A stretch of DNA of 42,035 nucleotides from Micromonospora sp. ALFpr18c (GCF_008868155.1 NZ_WBKR01000027.1:1-42035); one strand, 5' to 3'. Shown: positions 1-8,853, numbered from the stretch's first letter. Notes: generated from the letters alone by a model not told the origin. Program-made: numbers and translations.

Positions 1-82
1 CCCCCGGCCTAGCCCCCCCCGGGTCCCCGCTTTTGCCGCGAAAGCCACAAGAGTGCACCACAAACTGCAAGATCGCGGATGG

Positions 83-1168
83 TCAGCGAGGCTGGGTGAG
101 GGCTGCCGCGGCGGCGCGGGAGGTGGCATGCAGGCGGAGGATGCCGGCTGCGGTCGCACCCGCGCCCGTGATCAGCAGCGCCGCCACCATGACCCGGGCG
201 GCCTCGGGGGGCCAGGGCACCGGGGCGATGGAGCGGGCGAAGACCGCGGCGTTGCCGGTTCCGGCGAGCAGCGCCAGGCAGGCTCCGCCCAGCGCGACCA
301 CGAAGTCGGCACCCGGGCGGCGGGCCAGCGCGTAGCAACCGGCGGCGATCGCGCCGAGGCCGGTGAGCAACGACCAGACCTGCCCGGACAGCAACCCGAT
401 CAGCACACCCCCCACGCCCCGCGCGCCGGCGTCCACCTCCCGCCCGACCGGGTACACCACGGCGATCGCACCGCCGACGATCAGCAGCGCCCCGAGCGCG
501 GACAGCGCCCGGGACCCGGCGGGGGAGGCGGCGGCGAGCAGGCCGAGCGCCCCCACGGCGAGCAGCCCCACGATGGTCACCGCCCACCAGGTGTACGTGT
601 CCGGCGGCGGCACCCAGTCCAACGTGCCGTCGATCCGCGCCGGGTCGGCGCCGTCGCGCAGCGGGACCGTCCAGTCCCGGACCCGGTGCTCGCGATCCGG
701 TGCGGCGCGTACCGCGTCCGGCGGCGCCGACTCCTGCCACAGGGCGCGCTGGTCGTGCCAGCGCACCGTGCTGCCGTCGGCGATCCGCCGCCACGACGGA
801 GCCGCCGCCGGGTCGGCGTCGGCGGGTAGCGCGGTGTCACCGGCGAGGGTGCGGTTCAGGTATGTGGCGGGGGAGCGGCTGTTCTCGAAGACGCCGTCGG
901 GGCCGATCCGCAGGTACGGCTCGCCGGAGTAGCCGATCACCTCGATCGGCCGGCCGGTGTGGTTGGTCAGCTCCAGGCGGGCGCCGGCCTCGACGACGCG
1001 TACCTCCAGGCCGGGCCGGGCCGGGGTGACGCCGGTGGCCCGGGTGCGGTAGTCGGTGCCGTCCGGGGCGTCCGCGCCGTGCGCGGCGGCGGGCGCCGCG
1101 CTGAGCAGGGTCGCCAGGCCGGCGGCGGTGGCGACCAGGCCGGCGCGGGCCAGCAGGGTACGGATCAC
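83..1168 (-). CDS. Secreted/five-helix membrane protein of copper locus
   Basis: The 361-residue protein starts at a GTG that overlaps the stop of the upstream DsbA-like gene, so I read it as translationally coupled. It has a signal peptide ending AAA-H near residue 29, an extracytoplasmic part of about 190 residues, and then about five hydrophobic helices (the first begins TWWAVTIVGLL, the last ends near the C-terminus). If cleaved as predicted, the mature chain starts with His30, as in CopC and YcnI proteins. I do not recognise a named family. Its place as last gene of a sigma factor/MauE/DsbA operon opposite copCD and ycnI suggests a role in extracytoplasmic copper handling; this is inference. 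The longer open frame upstream of 1168 runs across the DsbA gene in another frame and is not used. Confidence 0.8.
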   Translation of the reverse strand: MIRTLLARAGLVATAAGLATLLSAAPAAAHGADAPDGTDYRTRATGVTPARPGLEVRVVEAGARLELTNHTGRPIEVIGYSGEPYLRIGPDGVFENSRSPATYLNRTLAGDTALPADADPAAAPSWRRIADGSTVRWHDQRALWQESAPPDAVRAAPDREHRVRDWTVPLRDGADPARIDGTLDWVPPPDTYTWWAVTIVGLLAVGALGLLAAASPAGSRALSALGALLIVGGAIAVVYPVGREVDAGARGVGGVLIGLLSGQVWSLLTGLGAIAAGCYALARRPGADFVVALGGACLALLAGTGNAAVFARSIAPVPWPPEAARVMVAALLITGAGATAAGILRLHATSRAAAAALTQPR

Positions 1169-1881
1169 TTGCCGGCCGCCGCCACGGCTGCGCTGAGGCC
1201 CTGCGGGGTGCGGTCGGCGAGCGGCTGACCGTTGATCAGGATGGTCGGCGTGCCGGTGACGTCGCTGCGGCTGGCCTCGTCGGTGACGTGCGCGGTCCAC
1301 GTCCGGTACGTGCCGTCGGAGACGCAGCCGCCGAACGAGCCCCGGTCCAGCCCCACCCCGGCACCGATGTCGATCAGCTCGTCGTTGCTGAGCCCGGCGC
1401 TGCCCTCCGGCGGCTGCTTCGCGAAGAGCGCCTTCGCGTACTCCCGGAACTTGCCGCCGGCCGCGGCGCAGCCGGAGGCGGCCGAGGAGCGGGTCGAGTA
1501 CTCGGTGGTGGAGAAGCGGTTGAGGTACGCCACCGGGTGGTAGACGACCGTCGCCTTGTTCCCGGCCGCCAACTGCTCCAGGGTCGCCCCGCTGGTCTGC
1601 TCGAACTGGTTGCACGCCGGGCAGAGGAAGTCCTCGTAGACGTCGACGGTTACCGGCCCGCCGCCGGTGACGATGCCGGTGCCGTCGGCGTTCGCGCCGG
1701 GCGGGGTGGTGACGGTGTCCGACTTCTGGCTGGACCAGACGCTCCAACCGATCACGCCGGCGATGACCAGGACGGCGACGGCGGCGGCGGAGACCCAGAT
1801 CGTGCGGCGGCGACGCCGTTCCCGGGCGAGTTGCTCGCGGACCACCCGGGCCGCGTCCCGCTGCCCCTTGCGACTACTCAT
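1165..1881 (-). CDS. DsbA-like membrane-anchored thioredoxin-fold protein
   Basis: The 238-residue protein has a basic cytoplasmic N-terminus (residues 1-26), one membrane anchor (about 28-50) and an extracytoplasmic thioredoxin fold. The redox motif is C87-P-A-C90 in the context EDFLCPACNQF, and the cis-proline loop is visible as GTPTILING near residue 210. This is the DsbA/Thioredoxin_4 type common in actinobacteria, which makes or reduces disulfides outside the cell. Its first codons overlap the end of the MauE-like gene by 8 bp and its stop overlaps the next gene, so the operon is tight. Pairing with a MauE-like protein suggests that MauE supplies or removes electrons for this CPAC pair, perhaps for cuproprotein maturation (inference). 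Confidence 0.9.
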   Translation of the reverse strand: MSSRKGQRDAARVVREQLARERRRRRTIWVSAAAVAVLVIAGVIGWSVWSSQKSDTVTTPPGANADGTGIVTGGGPVTVDVYEDFLCPACNQFEQTSGATLEQLAAGNKATVVYHPVAYLNRFSTTEYSTRSSAASGCAAAGGKFREYAKALFAKQPPEGSAGLSNDELIDIGAGVGLDRGSFGGCVSDGTYRTWTAHVTDEASRSDVTGTPTILINGQPLADRTPQGLSAAVAAAGK

Positions 1882-2398
1882 CCTCGTCCTCCACAGCGGG
1901 TTCGCCGGACAGCCATCCGTCCACCGACACGGGCGTACGCGGCCAGATCAGCAGAAATCCGGCCAGCATCAAGAATCCCAGGTCCCGCAGGATCTCCGGG
2001 AGGTAACTGGGTGCCTGCCCCTGCGCCAGCTGCCCGCCACTGCCGAAACAGCCGCAGTCGATGGACAGCCCACGCGCCCAGGCCGAGGCGATCCCCGCGA
2101 TGAAGACCACCAGCAGTACGGCGGACACCCCCGCGCCGAGCCGGGTGGCCAATCCGAGCAGCAGCAGTACGCCCAGCGCCAGCTCGACGAAGGGCAGCGC
2201 GGCGCCGACGACGGTCGCCACGTCGTACGGCAGCACCTGGTAGGCGTTGACGGCCCGACCGGACGCGGCCAGGTCGCCGACCTTCGACGCGCCGGCGATC
2301 AGCCAGACGGCGGCGAGGCCGAGCCGGGCCGCGACGCCGAGCCACGGCCGGACGCCGGGCCAGCGGCCGGCCCGGGTGGGGGATGCAGTCACGCTCAT
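1874..2398 (-). CDS. MauE/DoxX-like membrane protein
   Basis: A 174-residue protein with about four hydrophobic helices (for example RLGLAAVWLIAGASKV and LPFVELALGVLLLLGL) and an extracytoplasmic loop holding the motif SIDCGCFG near residue 115. That CGCF cysteine pair and the helix pattern are typical of the MauE/DoxX superfamily, which supports disulfide formation in partner proteins; MauE itself is known from methylamine dehydrogenase maturation. The gene lies between the ECF sigma factor (32 bp upstream) and the DsbA-like gene (8-bp overlap). No methylamine dehydrogenase genes are in the window, so a general thiol-redox role is more likely. Confidence 0.85.
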   Translation of the reverse strand: MSVTASPTRAGRWPGVRPWLGVAARLGLAAVWLIAGASKVGDLAASGRAVNAYQVLPYDVATVVGAALPFVELALGVLLLLGLATRLGAGVSAVLLVVFIAGIASAWARGLSIDCGCFGSGGQLAQGQAPSYLPEILRDLGFLMLAGFLLIWPRTPVSVDGWLSGEPAVEDEDE

Positions 2399-2430
2399 TT
2401 GTCGTCCCGTCCGCGCCGGAAGTTCCGCGC

Positions 2431-3021
2431 TCAGCCGGTCAGGGCGTCGCCGACCGCCTCGACCAACTCGTCGCGGGCCCGGGCGACCCGGGATCGGATG
2501 GTGCCCACCGGCACCCCCTCGACGGCGGCGGCCTCGGCGTACGACAGGCCGAGCAGTTGGGTGAGCACGAACGCGGCGCGCCGCTCGGCGCTCAACCGGC
2601 GAACCAGGTCGGCGGCGCCGAACTGCCCGGCCGGGTCGGGGTGCGGCCGGTCGGTGTACGCGTTCGCCGCCAACCGCTCGTCGAGACGGCGACGGCGGAC
2701 CACGGTGCGCAGGTGGTCGGCGCAGGCCCGCCGGGCGATGCCAAGCAGCCAGGTGCGGGCGGTGGAGCGACCCTCGAACGCCGGCAGCGCCCGGAACGCC
2801 CGCAGGTAGGTCTCCTGGGTCAGATCGTCGGCGCTGTCGGTGTCGACCAGGGCCGCGGCGAAACGCCAGACCTCGGCCTGGGTCAGCCGGACGAACGCGG
2901 CCTGGGCGGCGGGGTCACCGTCGCGGGCGGTCAGCGCCCACTCGGTCGCCGGGTCCCGGACGGCGTCACCGGTCGGCTGGGCCGGACCGGAGGCGCCGGT
3001 GTCACGCGGGACGGGGATCAC
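2431..3021 (-). CDS. ECF-type RNA polymerase sigma factor
   Basis: The 196-residue protein has sigma region 2 (about 48-110, with DLTQETYLRAFRALPAF and RTWLLGIARRACADHLR) and sigma region 4 (about 138-190, with SYAEAAAVEGVPVGTIRSRV), separated by a short linker: the ECF sigma-70 layout. No anti-sigma gene follows; the next genes encode thiol-redox membrane proteins. The start is GTG at 3021 with no Shine-Dalgarno sequence, but a -10-like TAACCT ends 8 nt before it, so the mRNA may be leaderless. Its position opposite copCD/ycnI resembles the SigC-type copper link described in mycobacteria; assigning it to SigC is only a suggestion. Confidence 0.92.
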   Translation of the reverse strand: MIPVPRDTGASGPAQPTGDAVRDPATEWALTARDGDPAAQAAFVRLTQAEVWRFAAALVDTDSADDLTQETYLRAFRALPAFEGRSTARTWLLGIARRACADHLRTVVRRRRLDERLAANAYTDRPHPDPAGQFGAADLVRRLSAERRAAFVLTQLLGLSYAEAAAVEGVPVGTIRSRVARARDELVEAVGDALTG

Positions 3022-3029
3022 GAAAAACC

Positions 3030-3058
3030 AGGTTACGCGGCGCCCGGCGCAGCGTCAG
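3030..3058 (-). promoter_or_regulatory. Candidate leaderless promoter of the sigma-factor operon
   Basis: Read on the minus strand, CTGACG, a 17-bp spacer and TAACCT form a sigma-70-like pair. The -10 box ends 8 nt before the GTG of the sigma gene, which would put transcription start at or next to the start codon. No ribosome binding site is present, consistent with a leaderless transcript. Confidence 0.4.
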
Positions 3059-3092
3059 GGTCCTTCGGCCCTTGGATGGTCTGCGCCACGTC

Positions 3093-3119
3093 GGGAACTT
3101 TTCGCCGCGCCCGGCCGAC
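3093..3119 (+). promoter_or_regulatory. Candidate ECF-type promoter for copCD
   Basis: GGGAAC at 3093-3098 and CGAC at 3116-3119 are separated by 17 bp, matching the general GGAAC/CGTC layout of ECF promoters. It points toward copCD and lies in the 211-bp gap between the two divergent arms. Control by the adjacent sigma factor is inferred. Confidence 0.35.
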
Positions 3120-3232
3120 TACCTGCTCATGACACGCGACCAGGTACGCGCGGCACTGGTGGCTGGGTGCAGGTGAGCCGTTCATCCGCCTCGGGTCGCC
3201 GAGATCCAGGTCGGTCGGCGACCATGGCCGGC

Positions 3233-4894
3233 ATGACTGTCGCCCCCCGCCGTTGGATCGCCCGGCTGGCCGCAGCCGCCGGCCTCCTGGTCACCCTCGT
3301 CGCCCTGTTGATCGCGCCGGGCACCCCCGCCAGCGCCCACGCGGTGCTGTCGAGCAGCAGCCCCGCCGCCTCGGCGGTGGTGCCGAGCGGGCCGTCCGCG
3401 GTGGTTCTCACCTTCACCGAGTCGGTCCGCAAGGTCCCCGACAAGGTCCGGGTGATCGCGCCGGACGGCTCCCGGGCCGACCGGGGTGAGCCGTCGTTCG
3501 AGGGTGCCGTGGTGACCATCCCGGTGGACCCGGCCGGCGGTCGGGGCACCTACCTGGTCAGCTTCCGGGTGATCTCCGCCGACAGCCACCCCGTCTCCGG
3601 CGCGTTCACCTACTCGGTGGGCGCACCGTCGACCCCACCGGTCGACTCCGGCAGCGACAGCCGCGCGAACCCGGTGGTGGAGAACGCGGTGAAGGTGGCC
3701 CGTTTCCTCGGCTACGCCGGCCTGGTGCTGCTGGTCGGGCCGGTGCTGGTGCTCGCCGCGCTGTGGCCGCGGCGGCTCTCCCGCCGGGGGCCGAGCCGGT
3801 TGGCCTGGACCGGCCTCGGCCTGGTGGCCGTCGCCACCCTCGCCGACCTGTGGCTGCAGGTGCCGTACACCGCCGGTGGTGGCCTCTTCGAGGTGACCGG
3901 CGAGGGGTTCGGCAGCGTGTTCGGCAGCGCCTTCGGCACCGCCCACCTGGTCCGGCTCGGCCTGCTGGCGGCCTCGGCGTTCCTGCTGCGGCCGATGCTG
4001 GCCCGCCCGTCCCGGCGCACCGACGCGATCATCCTGGGCGTGCTCGGCGGGGCCGCGCTGCTGACCTGGCCACTGGCCGGGCACCCGGCGGCGTCTCCGG
4101 CGCCGGCGGTGTCGGTGGTCGTCGACGCGGTCCACCTCGGCAGCATGGCGGTCTGGCTGGGCGGTCTGCTGATGCTCGGCGCCTTCCTGCTGCGTCGGGC
4201 CGACGAGCGGGAGCTGGGCGCGATCCTGCCGATCTGGTCCCGCTGGGCGGCGCTCGCCGTCTCGGCACTGCTGCTGGCCGGCACCGTCCAGGCGTTGATC
4301 GAGGTGGCCACCCCCGACGCCCTGTTCAGCACCACCTACGGACGGCTCCTGCTGGCCAAGATCGGCCTGTTCGCGATCGTGATCGCCGTGGCCGCGTACT
4401 CCCGGCAGTTGGTGCGTCGACGCACCGCCGCGCAGCGCCCGGTGCCGGTGCGCCGAGCGGTCCTGGTGGAGCTGGCCGTCACCGCGGTGGTGCTGGGGCT
4501 GTCCGCGACGTTGGTGCAGACCACACCCGCGCGGACCGCGGTGGCGGAGCCCTCGGGCACCCAGGCCGGCCTGTTCAGCACCACCCTGTCCAGCCCGCTC
4601 TACTCCCTGCGGGTCGAGCTGGACCCGGCCCAGCGGGGCAACAACTCGGTGCACCTGTACGCGTACGCCCCGGGCGGCCAGTCGCAGCCGCTGCCGGTGG
4701 AGGAGTGGAAGGCCACCGTGGCGCTGCCCTCGGCCGGGATCGAGCCGATCGACGTCCCGTTGCTGCCACTGGTGGACAACCACGCGTACGGCGACGTCAG
4801 CCTGCCGGCCGCCGGCGACTGGCAACTGAAGATCACCGTCCGTACGACCGACATCGACCAGGCCACGGTGACCGCCACCGTGCCCATCCGTTAG
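3233..4894 (+). CDS. CopC-CopD fusion copper transport protein
   Basis: A 553-residue protein. A signal peptide ends ASA-H near residue 35, leaving mature N-terminal His36. A CopC immunoglobulin-like domain follows (about 36-135) with the copper-type motif D-S-H-P near 117-120. Next comes a CopD multi-helix region (about 150-430, roughly eight helices), then an extracytoplasmic C-terminal beta domain (about 445-553). In this family CopC binds copper outside the membrane and CopD moves it inward. An in-frame ATG at 3224 is an alternative start; neither has a strong ribosome site. The stop lies 17 bp before ycnI, so the two are probably co-transcribed. Confidence 0.92.
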   Translation: MTVAPRRWIARLAAAAGLLVTLVALLIAPGTPASAHAVLSSSSPAASAVVPSGPSAVVLTFTESVRKVPDKVRVIAPDGSRADRGEPSFEGAVVTIPVDPAGGRGTYLVSFRVISADSHPVSGAFTYSVGAPSTPPVDSGSDSRANPVVENAVKVARFLGYAGLVLLVGPVLVLAALWPRRLSRRGPSRLAWTGLGLVAVATLADLWLQVPYTAGGGLFEVTGEGFGSVFGSAFGTAHLVRLGLLAASAFLLRPMLARPSRRTDAIILGVLGGAALLTWPLAGHPAASPAPAVSVVVDAVHLGSMAVWLGGLLMLGAFLLRRADERELGAILPIWSRWAALAVSALLLAGTVQALIEVATPDALFSTTYGRLLLAKIGLFAIVIAVAAYSRQLVRRRTAAQRPVPVRRAVLVELAVTAVVLGLSATLVQTTPARTAVAEPSGTQAGLFSTTLSSPLYSLRVELDPAQRGNNSVHLYAYAPGGQSQPLPVEEWKATVALPSAGIEPIDVPLLPLVDNHAYGDVSLPAAGDWQLKITVRTTDIDQATVTATVPIR

Positions 4895-4911
4895 AGAGGT
4901 TCGCGAAACCC

Positions 4912-5637
4912 ATGACCCGACTCCGGCGTACCGCAACCGCCGCTGCCGCCCTGGCGTTCACCGCCGTCGCCGTCCTCGGCTTTGCCGGGCCGGCCTCCGC
5001 CCACGTCACGGTGAACCCGAAGGAGGCGACCCAGGGTGGCTACGCCCGGGTGGCGTTCCGGGTGCCCAACGAGAGCGACACCGCGTCGACCACCAAGCTG
5101 GAGGTGGTCATGCCGGAGAACGCCCCGGTCGGTTCGGTGTCGACCATCCCGGTGCCCGGCTGGACGGTGGCGGTGGAGAAGCGCAAGGTGGACCCGCCGA
5201 TCGAGGTGCACGGCAGCCAGATCACCGAGGCGGTCGCCAAGATCACCTGGACGGCCGCCGGCGACGCCGCGGTGAAGCCCGGTCAGTTCCAGGAGTTCGG
5301 AGTCTCGATGGGGCCGCTGCCGAAGGTCGAGTCGATGGTCTTCAAGACCCTCCAGACGTACTCGGACGGCAACGTGTCGCGCTGGATCGACGAGCCGCAG
5401 CCGGGCGGCGAGGAGCCGGAGAAGCCGGCGCCGGTGCTCACCCTCACCGCCGCGGCACCGTCGGCGTCGGCCACGCCGGCCGCCGCCGTGGCGTCGACCG
5501 ACGACGACGATGACGACGAGGGCGACGGCCTCGCGGTCGGCCTCGGCGTGGCCGGTCTCGCCGCCGGCCTGGCCGGCCTGGCACTGGGCGGTCTGGCGTT
5601 CGCCCGGACCCGTCGGGAGCCGGTCGCCAAGTCCTGA
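4912..5637 (+). CDS. ycnI: YcnI-like DUF1775 copper-binding protein
   Basis: A 241-residue protein with a signal peptide ending ASA-H31, a DUF1775 domain (about 31-165), an acidic linker containing six consecutive Asp, and a C-terminal transmembrane helix (about 208-230) with a basic tail. In Bacillus YcnI the mature N-terminal His and a conserved Trp take part in copper binding; here His31 and the Trp in [10 protein letters not shown] are present. The start is ATG 4912 with AGAGAGG about 11 nt upstream. The protein is probably membrane-anchored, delivering copper to or taking it from the CopCD protein encoded just upstream. Confidence 0.93.
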   Translation: MTRLRRTATAAAALAFTAVAVLGFAGPASAHVTVNPKEATQGGYARVAFRVPNESDTASTTKLEVVMPENAPVGSVSTIPVPGWTVAVEKRKVDPPIEVHGSQITEAVAKITWTAAGDAAVKPGQFQEFGVSMGPLPKVESMVFKTLQTYSDGNVSRWIDEPQPGGEEPEKPAPVLTLTAAAPSASATPAAAVASTDDDDDDEGDGLAVGLGVAGLAAGLAGLALGGLAFARTRREPVAKS

Positions 5638-5650
5638 CCCCCGCACATCC

Positions 5651-5681
5651 GCTGGCCCGCCGGACCACCCGGCGGGCCAGC
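5651..5681 (+). terminator. Strong hairpin after ycnI
   Basis: A perfect 13-bp GC-rich stem (5651-5663 with 5669-5681) and a 5-nt loop begin 13 bp after the ycnI stop. There is no long T-run, as is common for actinobacterial terminators. Confidence 0.75.
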
Positions 5682-5787
5682 GTGCTTTCCGGGGACGGGA
5701 GCCGCCCGTGCTGTGGATATCCCCTGATCAGACGGCGTACGTCGGTAAGGTCGGCCGGGTATCTGGCTACGGAGGGGGACGGTGCGA

Positions 5788-6759
5788 ATGCGGTTCGTGC
5801 GGGCGATCGCCGGAATGCTGCTGTTGGTCATCGGGATTCCGGCGCTGTTCGCCGGCGGGGCGCTCTGGCTGGTGACCCGGCACGCCGACCCCGGTGGGGC
5901 CTTCGCCGCCCGGTTCGAGACGGTCCGCACACCGGGGCACGCCGTCGTGGTCGGCGACCTCGACCGGCTGCTGCGGGAGGAGGCGCCGTTCGCGCGTACC
6001 CCGCAGACCCGGCTGCGGGTGGACGCCCGCACGCCCGACGGCCCGGCGTTCGTGGGCTTGGCGCCCACCGCCGAGGTGCGTCGCTGGCTGGAGCCGGTGC
6101 CGCACGCCACGGTCCGCCGGGTCGCGCTGGCCCGGGGTCCGCTGCCGGTCCGGCTGGACCCGGCCGGCCCGGCCGTCGCCGCCGACGCGGCCAGCCCGCT
6201 GGGCCGCCCGTTCTGGGTACGCGAGGGCATCGGCTCGCTGGAGTGGAGCGCCGACGACGTGGCCGGCGAACCGATGAGTCTGGTGGTGATGCGTCCGGAC
6301 GGCGGCGGCGACCTGGCCCTGGATCTGCGCGCCGAGTTGCAGGCCGCCTGGACCGGCCCGGCCACCTGGGGCCTGCTGACCGTTGGGGTCCTGTTGGTGG
6401 TGGGCGCGGTGCTGCTGCTGCTGCGACCGCAGCGCCCGCGCGAGGTGGTCTTCGTGGTCGAACCGGACCAGGTGCCGGTGCTCGCCGGCCGGCTGGGGGT
6501 CACCTCGCTCAGTGGCCTGGGCGTCCGGGATCCCGCGGCGGCCCCGCCGATGACCACGGTGCGGCAGCTCGCCCCGGTCGGCTCGGGTGAGCGACCCCGC
6601 TCGGCGATCGGTGCCGAGCCGGCCCGGCCGGCCACCCTCGCCGACCTGGACGCGCCAGCCGGGCAGCCCGGCCCGCCCGAGGTGACGTTGAGCCTGGCCT
6701 GGCCTCCCGTGGCGGCGGAGGCGACGGCCCGGCCGGTGACGGTGGAGGACAAACGATGA
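5788..6759 (+). CDS. Hypothetical two-helix membrane protein
   Basis: The 323-residue protein begins with a hydrophobic segment (about 5-33), has an extracytoplasmic region of about 150 residues, a second transmembrane helix (about 193-215, LLTVGVLLVVGAVLLLL) and a Pro/Ala-rich cytoplasmic tail. I chose ATG 5788 because GGAGGGGG lies about 8 nt upstream; GTG 5782 would leave almost no spacing. No family is recognised. It stands alone between two terminator hairpins. Confidence 0.75.
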   Translation: MRFVRAIAGMLLLVIGIPALFAGGALWLVTRHADPGGAFAARFETVRTPGHAVVVGDLDRLLREEAPFARTPQTRLRVDARTPDGPAFVGLAPTAEVRRWLEPVPHATVRRVALARGPLPVRLDPAGPAVAADAASPLGRPFWVREGIGSLEWSADDVAGEPMSLVVMRPDGGGDLALDLRAELQAAWTGPATWGLLTVGVLLVVGAVLLLLRPQRPREVVFVVEPDQVPVLAGRLGVTSLSGLGVRDPAAAPPMTTVRQLAPVGSGERPRSAIGAEPARPATLADLDAPAGQPGPPEVTLSLAWPPVAAEATARPVTVEDKR

Positions 6760-6792
6760 GCGGCCCTCCGCGCTGCCGACGCGGAGGGCCGC
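6760..6792. terminator. Hairpin between convergent genes
   Basis: A perfect 12-bp stem (6760-6771 with 6781-6792) and a 9-nt loop start right after the stop of the plus-strand membrane protein. It faces the end of the minus-strand GT87 gene and could act in both directions. Confidence 0.7.
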
Positions 6793-6862
6793 CCTCACCG
6801 GGGGATCGGTGCTACCCGAGCGAAGCTTGAGGTAGATGAGACCAGATTAACCCCGATCGACG

Positions 6863-8131
6863 CTACTGGGGAAGTCTGTCCATTTGATACGACTTTTCCT
6901 CGACCTGGTCCGAGCGGACCGGCAGGGCCGCCAGCAGCAGCAGGCTCAGCAGCACGTACCCGTTGCGCAGCACGAAGTCCACCGGATCGTCGGTGCGGAC
7001 CGGTGCCACACCCCAGTCGTGAAACGACACGACGCCGTAGATGATCAGGGCACCGGTGGCCACCGCGAGCGCGGCCAGCCACCGCCGCCAGCGGACCTCG
7101 TCCGGCCGGTCGGCGCGCAACGCCGCGTCGGCGAGCAGCACCACCGCCGGCACGAACCAGTAGATGTGGTGGGTCCAGGTGATCGGGCTGACCAGGGCGC
7201 CGACCAGGCCGGTCAGGGTCAGGCCGGTCAACGGATCCCCGGCCCGCGCGGCGCGGACCGCCCGCCACAGCCCGTAGCCGGCCACCACGGCGACCACCAG
7301 CAGCCAGAGCAGCCGGTCCGGCTTCTCCGGCGCGGTGAAGCGGCTGAGCAGCCCGAACAACGACTGGTTGCCGGTGTAGTCGGTCCGGCCCACCCGCTCG
7401 GTGGCCCACAGCTCGTGCGTCCAGAACCGCCACGAGTCCCGCGGAGCGACCGCCGCCGCGAGCAGGGTCGCCGCCGCGGCGGTCACACTCGCCACCGCCG
7501 CGGCCCGCCACCGCCGGGTGGCCAGCAGGTAGACGATGAAGATGCCGGGGAAGAGCTTGAGCGCCGTCGCCAGCCCCACACCGACGCCGGCCCAGCGCCG
7601 CGCCTGCGGTACGGCGAACAGCAGGTCGGCCAGGATCAGCACGACCAGCAGCATGTTGATCTGCCCGAAGGTGATCGTCTCCCGGGTGCTCTCCACCGCC
7701 AGCACCAGCAGCACGGCGACGGTGAGCGTGAACGCCCTCGGCAGGTCGTGCCGGGCGATCACCGGCGTCACCAGCCAGCGGGTCGTCAGCACCACGGCCA
7801 GCACGGTGAGCACCGTGAAGATCGTCACGGTGGCGCCGAGCCTCAGCAGCCCGAACGGCCACAGCAGCAGCGCGCTGAACGGCGGATAGGTGAAGTACAG
7901 CTCGCCCTGCACCCGGTCCGGCTGGACGTAGTCGTAGAGCGGGTTGCCGGCCGTCCACCAGTCCATCGCGGACATGTAGATCTTCAGGTCGAAGAAGTTG
8001 TGCACCAGCCCTGGTAGGTAGAGCGCCGGCAGCACGGCGATCAGGGCCACCACCGTGACCAACCGACGGACCGTACGGCCGCCGGGGTCGTCCTCGGTGA
8101 CGGCGGGCGGTGCGACGGGTTCTGCTGGCAC
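6863..8131 (-). CDS. GT87-family mannosyltransferase-like membrane protein
   Basis: A 422-residue polytopic protein with about ten to eleven hydrophobic helices. The first extracytoplasmic loop contains FFDLKIYMSAMDWW followed by LYFTYPPFSALLLWPFG, the pattern of GT87 (DUF2029) glycosyltransferases. The aspartate in FFDLKIY is at the usual place of the catalytic acidic residue of GT-C enzymes. Family members such as mycobacterial PimE use polyprenyl-phosphate mannose to extend phosphatidylinositol mannosides or cell-surface glycans. The acceptor here cannot be told from sequence. It is divergent from orn with a 66-bp gap. Confidence 0.85.
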   Translation of the reverse strand: MPAEPVAPPAVTEDDPGGRTVRRLVTVVALIAVLPALYLPGLVHNFFDLKIYMSAMDWWTAGNPLYDYVQPDRVQGELYFTYPPFSALLLWPFGLLRLGATVTIFTVLTVLAVVLTTRWLVTPVIARHDLPRAFTLTVAVLLVLAVESTRETITFGQINMLLVVLILADLLFAVPQARRWAGVGVGLATALKLFPGIFIVYLLATRRWRAAAVASVTAAAATLLAAAVAPRDSWRFWTHELWATERVGRTDYTGNQSLFGLLSRFTAPEKPDRLLWLLVVAVVAGYGLWRAVRAARAGDPLTGLTLTGLVGALVSPITWTHHIYWFVPAVVLLADAALRADRPDEVRWRRWLAALAVATGALIIYGVVSFHDWGVAPVRTDDPVDFVLRNGYVLLSLLLLAALPVRSDQVEEKSYQMDRLPQ

Positions 8132-8197
8132 TCCGAAACCCTAGCGGTCTGCTCCGCCGACAGCGCGCAGCCGCGGGGCGTGGGCTGCGCGTAGGCT

Positions 8198-8794
8198 GTG
8201 CCGGTGGCTGAACTCCTCGTCTGGATCGACTGTGAGATGACCGGTTTGGACCTCGGCAGAGACAAACTGATCGAGGTCGCGGCACTCGTCACCGACCCCA
8301 ACCTCAACGTGCTCGGCGACGGGGTCGACGTGGTGATCCACGCCGACGAGGCCGCGCTGGAGGCAATGCCGGAGGTCGTCCAGACGATGCACGCCAGGTC
8401 CGGCCTCACCGAGGAGGTCCGCCGCTCGGCGGTGACCCTGGCCGAGGCCGAGGACCTGGTGCTGGATTACGTGCGCACCTTCGTCAAGGATCCGCGTACG
8501 GCTCCGCTGTGCGGCAACTCGATCGCGACCGACCGGGGCTTCATCGCCCGGGACATGCCCCGCCTCGACGCGCACCTGCACTACCGCATGATCGACGTCT
8601 CCTCGATCAAGGAGCTGTGCCGCCGCTGGTACCCCCGGGTGTACTTCGGGCAGCCGCAGAAGGGCCTCGCGCACCGGGCGCTCGCCGACATCCGGGAGAG
8701 CATCCGCGAGTTGGAGTACTACCGGCGCACCATCTTCGTCCCGCTGCCGGGCCCCGACGTCGAGACCGCCAAGGGCATCGCCGCCGAACTCTGA
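8198..8794 (+). CDS. orn: Oligoribonuclease
   Basis: A 198-residue DEDDh 3'-5' exoribonuclease that degrades 2-5-nt RNAs and pGpG to mononucleotides. Catalytic residues are visible: D11 and E13 in WIDCEMTG, D112 in [10 protein letters not shown]159 and D164 in LAHRALADI. Length and motif spacing match the family. The start is GTG 8198; a GTG two codons later is possible. Confidence 0.97.
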   Translation: MPVAELLVWIDCEMTGLDLGRDKLIEVAALVTDPNLNVLGDGVDVVIHADEAALEAMPEVVQTMHARSGLTEEVRRSAVTLAEAEDLVLDYVRTFVKDPRTAPLCGNSIATDRGFIARDMPRLDAHLHYRMIDVSSIKELCRRWYPRVYFGQPQKGLAHRALADIRESIRELEYYRRTIFVPLPGPDVETAKGIAAEL

Positions 8795-8847
8795 CCCCCC
8801 GTCCGCTGAGCCGGGAACCCGCTGGACGGCCCCGGCGGCGGTGTGGC

Positions 8848-8853
8848 TATTAT
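8848..8853 (+). promoter_or_regulatory. Candidate -10 box of tRNA-His
   Basis: TATTAT is a near-perfect -10 hexamer in otherwise very GC-rich DNA, 46 bp before the tRNA. No clear -35 was identified. Confidence 0.4.

Noticed and set aside
3182..4936. 584-codon open frame on the minus strand
   Set aside because: Antisense to copCD; low-complexity His/Gln/Arg composition.
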